Of a stretch of 8,088 nt of DNA, positions 1 through 7,275 are shown piece after piece. The DNA comes from Methanobacteriota archaeon. GTDB lineage: Archaea; Thermoplasmatota; Poseidoniia; Poseidoniales; Poseidoniaceae. A program made the position numbers and the translations under genes. Positions within the stretch are counted from its first letter, which is position 1. Each line of letters begins with the position of its first letter. The notes under the pieces are model-generated. The model was not told where the DNA came from. It made no database searches and saw nothing but the letters and a program-made list of their open reading frames with translations. The stretch lies in assembly GCA_018623995.1 (NCBI GenBank), contig JAAZUV010000059.1, forward strand, positions 1 through 8,088, written 5' to 3'.

Positions 1-186
1 CATGTTGTCTCGAAAGTCACAAGCTTGGTTCGTGCACCCTGGTGTTGAGTCACGGGGGTAGAAATAGAGAATCACGGTTTTTCCTTCTGCGCCGTATGTT
101 GCTAAATTATGCTCGTTTCCCGCTGAATCTTTGCATGTGAAAGAGGGGGCGTGGTTTCCGATCTCAAGGGTAACAGGGTTGCTCAT
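1..186 (-). CDS. bcp: Bcp/PrxQ-type thiol peroxiredoxin, N-terminal part (cut by window edge)
   Basis: The reverse strand reads from ATG at 186-184 without a stop to base 1, giving 62 residues. Peroxiredoxins of this family reduce hydrogen peroxide and organic hydroperoxides in the cytosol using thioredoxin-like donors. The start reads MSNPVTLEIGNHAPSF, the usual G-x-x-APxF opening. Further on, residues 39-51 read ILYFYPRDSTPGC, the family's active-site signature. C51 is the expected peroxidatic cysteine and C56 (CTNQAC) lies where atypical 2-Cys Bcp proteins carry the resolving cysteine. The full family length is about 150 residues, so roughly 90 lie outside the window. An in-frame TAA lies upstream of the chosen ATG, at about 226-228, with only a GTG between them. 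No clear Shine-Dalgarno site precedes the ATG. The gene is divergent from the archaellum-linked cluster and probably functionally unrelated to it. Confidence 0.93.
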   Translation of the reverse strand, partial: MSNPVTLEIGNHAPSFTCKDSAGNEHNLATYGAEGKTVILYFYPRDSTPGCTNQACDFRDNM

Positions 187-343
187 GCTTCTAGGATGTA
201 GATGCACGTCATGAATGCTTGGTTTTTACCGCAAGAAGTCGTTCAAACACTATGATGCTAAATGCATAAAATTTGATGCACAACAAATAATTTAATGATT
301 TAGAGGCAATTGTTTGATAAACTGCCAGTGAAGAAGCACCACC
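187..343. promoter_or_regulatory. Divergent intergenic promoter region
   Basis: This spacer separates the minus-strand peroxiredoxin from the plus-strand cluster and is strikingly AT-rich from about 251 to 321. For the plus strand, two TATA-like stretches are visible. AAATAATTTAAT (285-296) would place a start of transcription near 316-322. TTTGATAAA (313-321) is centred about 27 bases upstream of the ATG at 344 and would give a leaderless mRNA. For the minus strand, the complement of about 262-275 contains a TTTTATGC-like box, which would give a leader of some 50 nt. These are archaeal TATA-box guesses made by eye. Confidence 0.45.
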
Positions 344-775
344 ATGGCGGCTCCAAGCATGACGCGACGAAGCCGCAAGTACTTCAAGAAAATTCAACGT
401 GCTAAAACCAGGTACGAACTACAAAGCATCGCTTCGACCATACAAAGCGATCTTGACCGTCGCAATCTTTCTTACGACGAGGCACTGAACCTCGGTAACT
501 TCATTCAAAATCGTGCAGACCAACTGCCGGGTACGTCCATCGTATATGCCGTATCCGACCGTGACGCATATCGCCGTACGCTTGAGTTGTACCTCCGCGA
601 CGCGTTGTTGACTCGAACGGAGCAGTTGTTGCTGTGGGAAGAGCGCAGGCGACTTGGAATTTCGGACGAAGAGCACGATCGTCTTCTCAATCAACTTCTT
701 GAGATTTGGAAATCGCAAGGAAAGACCGTGACCATACAACGGTTCGAAAAGGCAGGAGGGAACGCTGATGTTTAG
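344..775 (+). CDS. Small basic helical protein of unknown function, first gene of the cluster
   Basis: 143 residues with no signal peptide or membrane segment. The N-terminus is strongly basic (residues 7-25 are rich in R and K), which could bind nucleic acid or acidic membrane surfaces. The rest is predicted by eye to be mostly helical. It has two similar helical stretches: residues 37-60 (LDRRNLSYDEALNLGNF) and 94-121, where ERRRLGISDEEHDRLL resembles the short helix-turn-helix of SHOCT- or TerB-like adaptor domains; that resemblance is weak. ATG 344 was chosen because nothing upstream gives a longer frame with a ribosome site. No Shine-Dalgarno sequence precedes it, so leaderless translation is likely; ATG 359 is an alternative. 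The 3' end overlaps the next gene by 8 nt, so the two are probably translationally coupled. Not recognised as a named family. Confidence 0.78.
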   Translation: MAAPSMTRRSRKYFKKIQRAKTRYELQSIASTIQSDLDRRNLSYDEALNLGNFIQNRADQLPGTSIVYAVSDRDAYRRTLELYLRDALLTRTEQLLLWEERRRLGISDEEHDRLLNQLLEIWKSQGKTVTIQRFEKAGGNADV

Positions 776-3700
776 GCACAATCTGCTTCCTGTCCTCCTC
801 GTTGTTTTGCTCGTCGGGCATTTAGCACTGCCTTTTGCTGACGCAACCTCGACGAGTGGACGGGCAGGTCCAGATTTCCAAGTAACGAGCATGCAATTCG
901 ATGGAGCAGGATCGGTCTTCACAAGCAACGGGCTTGTCCTTGAACCTGACACGCACACTGTGCGCGTCGATGTCGCCAATGCAGGCACATCTTCTGGTAA
1001 CGCTTTCCTCTCGCTCGTCCACAAAGGCTCGCCGAATGCCGCTGAACAGATTGTGGACACAGTAGACCTTGGTGTCATGACGGCGAATTCGGGAACCTCG
1101 ACGTATCTCTTGAGTTGGACTGCGACAACAGGTCCGTCGCAAACGCTCTTTGCTCGAGTTTCGGGCGCGAACGATGGCAACACCGCCAACAACGAATACC
1201 GACGTGATTTCGATGTCGACCAGTTCCGTGAGGGGAATGTTATCGCTGACGATCTTCCTGTGCCCGCACCTGGGAACACCTACGTCTTCCTCGACCGCCA
1301 ATCACACATGTTCAACACAACCATTCGCAACGACGGAGTTATGCCATTTTCAGCCGTTATGCAGATTGTTTTGACTAACGCGTCAAACACACCTTCGACC
1401 ATCGAGCATTGGTCGAACACTGTTACGATGGAACCGGGTTCGATTTTCTCCCCATCACAAGGGGAGGTCCTGACTGGGCAGTTCTCTGCTGCTTCCCTCA
1501 CAGGTCTCTGGAACATGTCTGTCAGAGTGGTCATGAACGGCTCAGCCGGCCCTGATACAATTACACATTCCGAATTTGATGTCATTTTTAGCAATTACAT
1601 CGCTGAGATGGTCGGTCCTTCAGACCGAACCACAGCGCCAGGGGATTCCACCACACTGTATTACATCCTCAAAAACATCGGTTCTACCACCGATATTTTC
1701 GACATCAGCGTTAGCAGCACGCTTGGTTGGGCAGATACGGCATTGGATGGTACGTCCACAAGTCCGCTCACTGCAGGGCAAACAACCACGCTTCCAATCA
1801 CGGTCAACGTTCCGCAAAATGCTGCGTTGTCCGATGTTGACATTGTTTCACTCTCCCTCACCTCAGCCGGTAGCGGGTACAGTCTTTCTGACACAACACG
1901 CGTGATGGCTGGTGAATTCCTTCAAGCCACCGTCGATGTCTCCAACGACACCACATACGTACTACCGGGTAAAACCGATACCATCGGCTTCAATGTAACC
2001 AACACAGGCAACGCACCGGCATCGTTCAATTTGATATCAGGCCTCTCAATGAATGCGCTCAATTGGAATCACAACATTTCGATTGAAAACACCGGTGAAC
2101 TGCAAGTCGGCCAAACTGTATCTGGATTCATTCATGTTGAAGTCCCTACAATCAAGCTTCCCTTGGTTCCTGCCGAGCACAATCGTGCAGGTGACAGCCT
2201 GAGTGCTTTCATCATCGCTCAAGCAGATGTCGGCAGTATCCCAACAACCGATTCCGGTCAAATTGAGGTGCGCCCTGCGATTGTCGTTGATCCCGGCCTT
2301 CCCGTTGATACAATCGTTCTTTCTGAGAGCGACGTCATGAATGCCGGTTCAACCATTGGCGTGAATGAAATTCTTGCTCTTGAGGTTCAAGTTCGTCACA
2401 ACCTTGTCTCCGATTTATCTGAAACAATCGATGCAAACATCACTGTTGGCGATATCACATTCGAAGCGCTGACGTCGGGTGGATTCAACGAAGCTGACCG
2501 CTGGAATGCCTCAGTAACACCGGGCCAAACCAATGGTCTGACCCTTGGGGAGTCCTTCCCTGCATCTCTTGGGATTCAGAGCCGAACTGGCCAACTTCCG
2601 CTTGCAGGGACTGTCAAGATTCCAGTGACGACAACACCAACACTTGGCAGCACGCACACTGCTTCTGCAGTGTATGCACCTGTCATCGAGCAGAATCTTT
2701 CGATTGTCGTACCGAAGGTCGTCGATGGTGAGATTACCGAGACAGGACCACTCGATGCCGATGTCGGCGTTGATACAGATTTCATGTTCACATTTGGAAA
2801 CACGGGCAATGATCGTTCCTCTTATCGTCTCGAAATCGTCGAGAATTTGCCAAGCGGCTGGTATGCAAATCTAACTACAACCGGTCCGAACAACACTATT
2901 CTTGATCTTGCAAGTGATTTCGAGGACTATCCAGCCACGAGTGGCGGACACCTCTCTCTAGTAACGCTCACCGTTAAGACGGACCCTCTCGCTCCTTCGC
3001 AACTCCTACAACCTCTCACCGTGCGTTACTATGACCTCGACTCTGGCGTCTACATCGGTCAACAAACAATGGACATTCGCGTCGGTGAAACCATCAATGC
3101 ATCGTTGACGCCAACCAATCAATCGATTGACATCACGCCTTACGAGCAGTTGTCTGCGTTCGTCAACATCGAGAATACTGGTAATGCGCCGACAACGTTC
3201 TCAGTGTCGTTGGACAATGGCGGATACGAGGATGTCCTCTTCGAACTTGACTCTTCCTCATCGGTTGTTATCGCCGCAGGATATGCTTCATCGGTTCGAG
3301 TCAACATCATTCCTTCACCCGACGCAAGTGCAGATGAATTTTACATGTCAATCTTGACCGTATCCATGCTTGATGAAAACGGTGATCTTGTTGAGCTCAA
3401 TGCCAACATTGTCGCCAATATTTCTGAGGTCCACGATGTCCAACTCACCTCGCCAGATTCCCTCGCCGCTGTTCCAGGAACCGTGCTGACGTTACCGTTT
3501 AGTCTGGCGAACACAGGGAATCTGGTCGAAACCGTGAACATCAACATCACCGTTGATGGTGGTTGGGAGACAACGCCAACCGTTCAATCGTTTACCGTCC
3601 CGATCAATGGAATCTCGAATGGTTCCTTCGACATCGACATCCCTGCACTCGATGGAACCGATAATCTCCTTAATGGGGCAGTTCATGACGCGAATTTGAC

Positions 3701-5663
3701 GGTCTATGACCCTGAGACTGACGATGTCTATGTACTCAAGAAAGTGCAACTTCTCGTTGCTCCGGTGTTCACATACACCATCGAAGGATGGGAGAACGAA
3801 TATTTCTTCCACGAAGGAGATAATCGCCAGTGGAATGCCATCATCACCAACAAAGGGAACAAGGATGTCTACGTCGACATTGGCTACGAAGTTCGTGCAC
3901 CTGGCTTAACAACCGCAAGCGATGATTGGATTGTCAACACAGGAGATTCATCGACGCAGTTGTTGCTCCGAAGGAACGTACCTGTTCAACTGACTGTGAG
4001 TGTCGACAAGAACGCTGCAGGCAGCAGCAGTACAACACTCTCGACTGCTGCAGACCTCCGTGTCACAATCGTACCAACCGATGTCGATGTCGATGGAAGC
4101 GGCGAATTGATGACATCACTCAAGATGAAGCGACTGTTCGATATTGGATATGCAGACAAACTCCAAGCACCAGCAAACGACGATCCTGTAACCGTTCCAA
4201 TCGAATATTCGCACATTCCGTACCTCAATACCGCTCCTGCAGCTTACTCCATCGAGTTTTGTGGAATCGAACGCATCCTCGACATCGCAGACCTCGGCCT
4301 TGATGAGGAGGATTACGTATGGAACATTTCACTCACTAATCTCGAAGGAGAAGAGAGTGTGCACTACATCAATCTCTCCGCCCCATGTGTTCCAGGAAGT
4401 GAATTGATAGAACTCCCCGAGCGACCTGCTTACGTCCTCTCCCCGAAACTCATCTTCAACGTCAAGGTACCTGACCGGCCAAACATTCTGCCAGGTGATG
4501 GATACGACATCACAATGCGATTGCACCATCCTGATCCCAACGAACCAATTACTGAGGAGACATTCCGATTCGCATTGAACGTCTATGCCGACCCGATGAT
4601 CGACCCCGATTCTCAACGCCTCGTCGATTCAGAAGGGAATGAACTTGACTTCATCATGGAAGGCCAAACAACCTACATTGAGTTTGATTTGAAGAACGAA
4701 GGAACAGCACTCGCAGTCGGTATCGGAGCCCAACTCGTCTGTGATGGATTGGTTATCGAAGATGCTCCTGCCTTTATTCCATTCCTTGCAGAAGGTGAGG
4801 TTGAAACGTTGCGATGGAAGATCACCGGTGAAACGTTGGATTGGTGGGAGCAAAGCAAGGGTGCTGACTGTACAGTGAGCATCCAATCCGACTATGCACT
4901 CAACAACGTCGTCGAAAACGACGTTGTGGTCTTCACCCAAGAAGTCGACTCAAATGCTCCATCTACACTCACTTCGTTTGCAGGATTCGGTATTGCGTTG
5001 ATTGTTACCATCGGTTTGCTCGGTCTGACCAATCAGAACGAGAAGTACCGCCTTGGTGCAGTCTACTCAGGTGTCATCATGCTTGGATTCCTCTTCCATC
5101 TCTATGACGCTGCATGGTGGGGTCCTGTCTCGATCGTGTTTGCCTCGCTTTGGGTTTGGAGAATGGCATGGCGAAGCAGCGAAGAATTCCGTTACATTCA
5201 CGAAGATTATCAACGTGCTCGGAAAGGTATCTCCACCATTTATGCTGATCACTTCCAAGCGCTTACCGACTCGCGTCGGCAACTCACCATAATTCTCAGC
5301 CTACCATTGCTTGGGTTTGTTGGGGTCGTCTTGGGCTTACCTCCACAAATGACGCCAGACGAGGCCAATCTGATCTCGCTGGTCGGCTACATTCTGCTCT
5401 CGACCATCGTTGTTTGGTTCATCCTCCGACGTGCCAACAAGTTGTATGGTTCCCTCTACGGTAAACTCACGGACATTGAGGTCAAGGCAACACGAATCGA
5501 ACGTGACCTTGGCGATCCGGCACGGCTTCTCAACGACCTTGCCATGGATGGACTCGACCTTTCTGCAATCCTTGAACAACCTCAATCGACAGTCATCTCA
5601 GACGGTCAAGCAAACACAGAATCTTCAGAGGAGGTGACATCAAATGGCGAAGAGCAAGGCTGA
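768..5663 (+). CDS. Giant cell-surface protein: signal peptide, Ig-like NxG beta-sandwich repeats, five C-terminal membrane spans
   Basis: 1631 residues. Residues 1-26 form a Sec signal peptide: FRH, then a hydrophobic core at 6-23, with likely cleavage after ADA. About 1370 residues of beta-sandwich repeats of the CARDB/NEW3 kind follow, recognised by recurring N-x-G strand motifs at about 71, 188, 303, 412, 678, 803, 915, 1028 and 1310, several followed by NAPxxF-like text. The stretch 500-660 lacks a clear motif. The ectodomain carries about 20 N-x-S/T sequons. All four cysteines (1165, 1207, 1325, 1368) lie close to the membrane and probably form two disulfides. Membrane spans are near 1402-1421, 1428-1446, 1449-1465, 1505-1524 and 1535-1554. 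The basic 1466-1505 loop and the 77-residue tail would be cytosolic. AGGAGG at 754-759 supports ATG 768. The gene overlaps both neighbours. The role is unknown; a surface or envelope scaffold is inferred. Confidence 0.9.
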   Translation: MFRHNLLPVLLVVLLVGHLALPFADATSTSGRAGPDFQVTSMQFDGAGSVFTSNGLVLEPDTHTVRVDVANAGTSSGNAFLSLVHKGSPNAAEQIVDTVDLGVMTANSGTSTYLLSWTATTGPSQTLFARVSGANDGNTANNEYRRDFDVDQFREGNVIADDLPVPAPGNTYVFLDRQSHMFNTTIRNDGVMPFSAVMQIVLTNASNTPSTIEHWSNTVTMEPGSIFSPSQGEVLTGQFSAASLTGLWNMSVRVVMNGSAGPDTITHSEFDVIFSNYIAEMVGPSDRTTAPGDSTTLYYILKNIGSTTDIFDISVSSTLGWADTALDGTSTSPLTAGQTTTLPITVNVPQNAALSDVDIVSLSLTSAGSGYSLSDTTRVMAGEFLQATVDVSNDTTYVLPGKTDTIGFNVTNTGNAPASFNLISGLSMNALNWNHNISIENTGELQVGQTVSGFIHVEVPTIKLPLVPAEHNRAGDSLSAFIIAQADVGSIPTTDSGQIEVRPAIVVDPGLPVDTIVLSESDVMNAGSTIGVNEILALEVQVRHNLVSDLSETIDANITVGDITFEALTSGGFNEADRWNASVTPGQTNGLTLGESFPASLGIQSRTGQLPLAGTVKIPVTTTPTLGSTHTASAVYAPVIEQNLSIVVPKVVDGEITETGPLDADVGVDTDFMFTFGNTGNDRSSYRLEIVENLPSGWYANLTTTGPNNTILDLASDFEDYPATSGGHLSLVTLTVKTDPLAPSQLLQPLTVRYYDLDSGVYIGQQTMDIRVGETINASLTPTNQSIDITPYEQLSAFVNIENTGNAPTTFSVSLDNGGYEDVLFELDSSSSVVIAAGYASSVRVNIIPSPDASADEFYMSILTVSMLDENGDLVELNANIVANISEVHDVQLTSPDSLAAVPGTVLTLPFSLANTGNLVETVNINITVDGGWETTPTVQSFTVPINGISNGSFDIDIPALDGTDNLLNGAVHDANLTVYDPETDDVYVLKKVQLLVAPVFTYTIEGWENEYFFHEGDNRQWNAIITNKGNKDVYVDIGYEVRAPGLTTASDDWIVNTGDSSTQLLLRRNVPVQLTVSVDKNAAGSSSTTLSTAADLRVTIVPTDVDVDGSGELMTSLKMKRLFDIGYADKLQAPANDDPVTVPIEYSHIPYLNTAPAAYSIEFCGIERILDIADLGLDEEDYVWNISLTNLEGEESVHYINLSAPCVPGSELIELPERPAYVLSPKLIFNVKVPDRPNILPGDGYDITMRLHHPDPNEPITEETFRFALNVYADPMIDPDSQRLVDSEGNELDFIMEGQTTYIEFDLKNEGTALAVGIGAQLVCDGLVIEDAPAFIPFLAEGEVETLRWKITGETLDWWEQSKGADCTVSIQSDYALNNVVENDVVVFTQEVDSNAPSTLTSFAGFGIALIVTIGLLGLTNQNEKYRLGAVYSGVIMLGFLFHLYDAAWWGPVSIVFASLWVWRMAWRSSEEFRYIHEDYQRARKGISTIYADHFQALTDSRRQLTIILSLPLLGFVGVVLGLPPQMTPDEANLISLVGYILLSTIVVWFILRRANKLYGSLYGKLTDIEVKATRIERDLGDPARLLNDLAMDGLDLSAILEQPQSTVISDGQANTESSEEVTSNGEEQG

Positions 5664-6636
5664 GCAGGATGATTTCATCATGGACTCAGAATTGGGGGAT
5701 GGTGATCTCTCGGATGCGCAAGCCGCAATCGCAGCTTCCAACGAATCCGCTCAGCGATTGATGCAGGCCAGCCGCGAGCTCGAGTCTCTCGTACAGAACG
5801 TCGTTAGCGATGAGGTCAATTCGCTTGCAACCACGGAACTTGACCTGCTCCAGGCCAAGACCTTCCTCGAAACACACCGATTGCGTCGTGCTCGCAAGAG
5901 CGTGCGTCGTGCTGAAAAGGCCCTTAATGTCCTCGAGGAAGATGTCCTGTACCTGCGACGCAGTATCGCTATGTTGCATCGGTTGTTGCGAGAAAAGGCA
6001 CTTGCTGAAGAAGAGGTCGAGAACGTTCTTCGTCGTCTCCGCAATGCTACAGGCGCTGCAGAAATCGGTGACGTGGGATACGCAGCCACAGAAGTCGAGT
6101 ATCTCGTCGACGATCTCATCGGCGGTAATTCTTCAACACTCAATCCATTCCTGTTCCGCCACTTTTGGCTCTCTGTCGACACGCGATGGCCTGCTGGTGG
6201 GGAGACAGGTATCCTTCTTGTTCGAATCATCAATGACGGTGATATTCCGTTGCCGATGATGCGTCTGGCCCCTCCAGTACCTGAGGGGTGGGTTGCAAAA
6301 CCATCCTTCATCGATGTACCCGTTATCGGTCCTGGAGGCAATCTTCCTGTGCGATTTGAGATTCAAGCAGACCGTCGACATGGAGCGGACGAAGTACCAC
6401 TCTCACGAAAACTTTCAATTGCGACCGGGTACGAAATGAGAAATGGTAACGTGATTGTAACCGTTCGTGCACAAAACAGATCGATGGAACCACTCGTCGA
6501 TGTTCTGATTCAACCATGGATGCCACCAGGCTTTACTGCCGACAAGGTGCCATTCATTAGCAGGCTCACGCCTGACGAAGTGGCCGTGATTCGCATTCCA
6601 CTTCGAATTGACTTGGGTCATGGAGGTGCTCCGTGA
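5644..6636 (+). CDS. Cytosolic coiled-coil protein with C-terminal NxG beta-sandwich domains
   Basis: 330 residues with no signal peptide and no membrane segment, so a cytosolic protein. Residues 1-30 are acidic. Residues 36-160 are a long, highly charged helical region with heptad-like leucines, very likely a coiled coil; part of it (79-90, RLRRARKSVRRA) is basic. From about 168 the protein becomes beta-rich: LLVRIINDGDIPLP (191-204) is an N-x-G strand motif like those in the upstream ectodomain, and a second beta unit follows at about 255-325. The start is supported by an excellent ribosome site, GGAGGTGA at 5630-5637, six bases before ATG 5644. The first 20 bases overlap the giant surface protein gene. 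Cotranscription and the shared domain type suggest that it binds the cytosolic loop or tail of that protein, as inference. The 3' end lies inside a strong stem-loop. No named family recognised. Confidence 0.88.
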   Translation: MAKSKAEQDDFIMDSELGDGDLSDAQAAIAASNESAQRLMQASRELESLVQNVVSDEVNSLATTELDLLQAKTFLETHRLRRARKSVRRAEKALNVLEEDVLYLRRSIAMLHRLLREKALAEEEVENVLRRLRNATGAAEIGDVGYAATEVEYLVDDLIGGNSSTLNPFLFRHFWLSVDTRWPAGGETGILLVRIINDGDIPLPMMRLAPPVPEGWVAKPSFIDVPVIGPGGNLPVRFEIQADRRHGADEVPLSRKLSIATGYEMRNGNVIVTVRAQNRSMEPLVDVLIQPWMPPGFTADKVPFISRLTPDEVAVIRIPLRIDLGHGGAP

Positions 6637-6640
6637 CCCA
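6614..6640 (+). promoter_or_regulatory. Strong 12-bp stem-loop spanning a stop codon, upstream of the archaellins
   Basis: Arm TGGGTCATGGAG (6614-6625) pairs with CTCCGTGACCCA (6629-6640) around a 3-nt loop GTG. Eleven pairs are Watson-Crick and one is T6621.G6633, a wobble in plus-strand RNA that would be an A.C mismatch on the other strand. The TGA stop of the coiled-coil gene (6634-6636) is within the right arm. No T-run follows, so it is not a classical archaeal terminator; RNA processing, stability or translation control is more likely. Confidence 0.7.
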
Positions 6641-6677
6641 CATCCCATTCCACCCTCGCTTGAGGGAGGACGAGTAA
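6633..6677 (+). CDS. Possible 14-codon leader peptide upstream of archaellin 1
   Basis: A GTG at 6633 overlaps the TGA of the preceding gene as GTGA and opens a short frame, read as (M)THIPFHPRLREDE, ending at TAA 6675-6677, fifteen bases before the archaellin ATG. GGAGGTG (6622-6628) lies four bases upstream of the GTG and could serve as its ribosome site, but it is held within the stem-loop 6614-6640. Translation would melt the small hairpin at 6653-6666. The layout is that of a coupled leader peptide, yet the frame is so short that chance is a real possibility. Confidence 0.2.
   Translation: MTHIPFHPRLREDE
6653..6666 (+). other. Small hairpin in the archaellin 1 leader
   Basis: CCCTC (6653-6657) and GAGGG (6662-6666) form a perfect 5-bp stem with loop GCTT. 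It lies between the larger stem-loop and the archaellin ribosome site, and its right arm overlaps GGGAGGA (6664-6670), a Shine-Dalgarno-like sequence too far from ATG 6693 to be its main site. Confidence 0.45.
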
Positions 6678-6681
6678 AAAA

Positions 6682-6687
6682 AGGTGA
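6682..6687 (+). promoter_or_regulatory. Ribosome binding site that fixes the start of archaellin 1
   Basis: AGGTGA lies five bases before ATG 6693. The GTG inside it (6684) is in frame and could be mistaken for a start three codons earlier, but it is part of the ribosome site itself. The same AGGTGA-five-bases-ATG geometry is found at the second archaellin. Confidence 0.75.
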
Positions 6688-6692
6688 AAAAA

Positions 6693-7265
6693 ATGAAAAC
6701 CGAAAAAGAAACGAAGCAAGACGAACTTGCTGCAATCGGTATTGGTGCAATGATTGTATTCATTGCATTGATTTTGGTTGCGGCAGTAGCGGCAGCGGTC
6801 ATCATTCAGACCGCAGAAAAGCTGCAACAGAACGCACAAGCCAGCGGTGACGACACCCAAGAGCAAATGTCCACAAAGGTCATTCTGCTCTCAACCGTTA
6901 TCGATGACATGACCGGAGGTGCAGAAGAACTCTTCTCAACCTTCGAGTTGGCGCCTGGTTCAGAACCGATTCAAGGTGATGACCTGGCCTATACTGTCAT
7001 CTGTGACGATGGTGCAGGTAATGCTGCATTCGATGATGGTGACTTCAGCGGAGCAACTGCTCACGATGGAAACGGCGAAACAGTCGCTGCTCCAGTCATC
7101 ACATTGAATCCAGGAACAACCTACGTTGTTGTCCTTGACATTCCAACATGCGGACCAGCTGCAAACACAAACCACATCCTTGTGATCTCTGTCGTTGGTG
7201 GCGGTTCCACATACGAAGAACTCCAATACGGTAGCGCTCCTGCAGTAGGAGACGTTGTAGTCTGA
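6693..7265 (+). CDS. arlB: Archaellin (archaeal flagellin) 1
   Basis: 190 residues; the filament subunit of the archaellum, exported and assembled by the ArlI/ArlJ motor. The leader MKTEKETKQDELA (1-13) is followed by AIGIGAMIVFIA and a continuous hydrophobic helix to about residue 38, the class III signal peptide and core helix typical of archaellins. Cleavage by the prepilin peptidase is expected between A13 and A14, leaving 177 residues. The residues just before the cut are D-E-L-A, without the adjacent basic residue common in this family. From about 60 on is the beta-rich outer domain, with an acidic glycine-rich stretch at 105-130 and a VVGGGSTYEEL strand near the end. Two cysteines, C104 (CDDGAG) and C153 (CGP), recur in archaellin 2. 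No N-x-S/T sequon was found. The gene is often called flaB in older work. Confidence 0.94.
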   Translation: MKTEKETKQDELAAIGIGAMIVFIALILVAAVAAAVIIQTAEKLQQNAQASGDDTQEQMSTKVILLSTVIDDMTGGAEELFSTFELAPGSEPIQGDDLAYTVICDDGAGNAAFDDGDFSGATAHDGNGETVAAPVITLNPGTTYVVVLDIPTCGPAANTNHILVISVVGGGSTYEELQYGSAPAVGDVVV

Positions 7266-7270
7266 GGTGA
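7264..7270 (+). promoter_or_regulatory. Ribosome binding site of archaellin 2, fused to the stop of archaellin 1
   Basis: GAGGTGA ends five bases before ATG 7276. Its first bases are part of the TGA stop of archaellin 1 (7263-7265), so terminating ribosomes stop on the next gene's ribosome site, which should couple translation and keep the two subunits in proportion. The in-frame GTG at 7267 belongs to the ribosome site and is not the start. Confidence 0.78.
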
Positions 7271-7275
7271 TTAAA

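Noticed and set aside
251..300. Inverted or direct repeats (GATGC, ATGCAT) as an operator
   Set aside because: The units are short, irregularly spaced and expected in such an AT-rich spacer.
419..1279. Long minus-strand open frame of 286 codons
   Set aside because: It lies antisense across two well-supported plus-strand genes, its translation is low-complexity and rich in R, S and T, and no ribosome site or family motif was seen.
4080..4096. Tandem GATGTC repeat
   Set aside because: Only about two and a half copies, explained by the DVDVDG codons.
5751..6341. Minus-strand open frame of 196 codons opposite the coiled-coil gene
   Set aside because: The product is an arginine- and serine-rich shadow of the codons on the other strand.
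6675..6682. TAAAAAAA run before archaellin 1 as a TATA box or terminator
   Set aside because: It is an A-run on the coding strand, so not a plus-strand terminator, and it is too close to the ATG for a TATA box with a leader; no minus-strand gene ends here.
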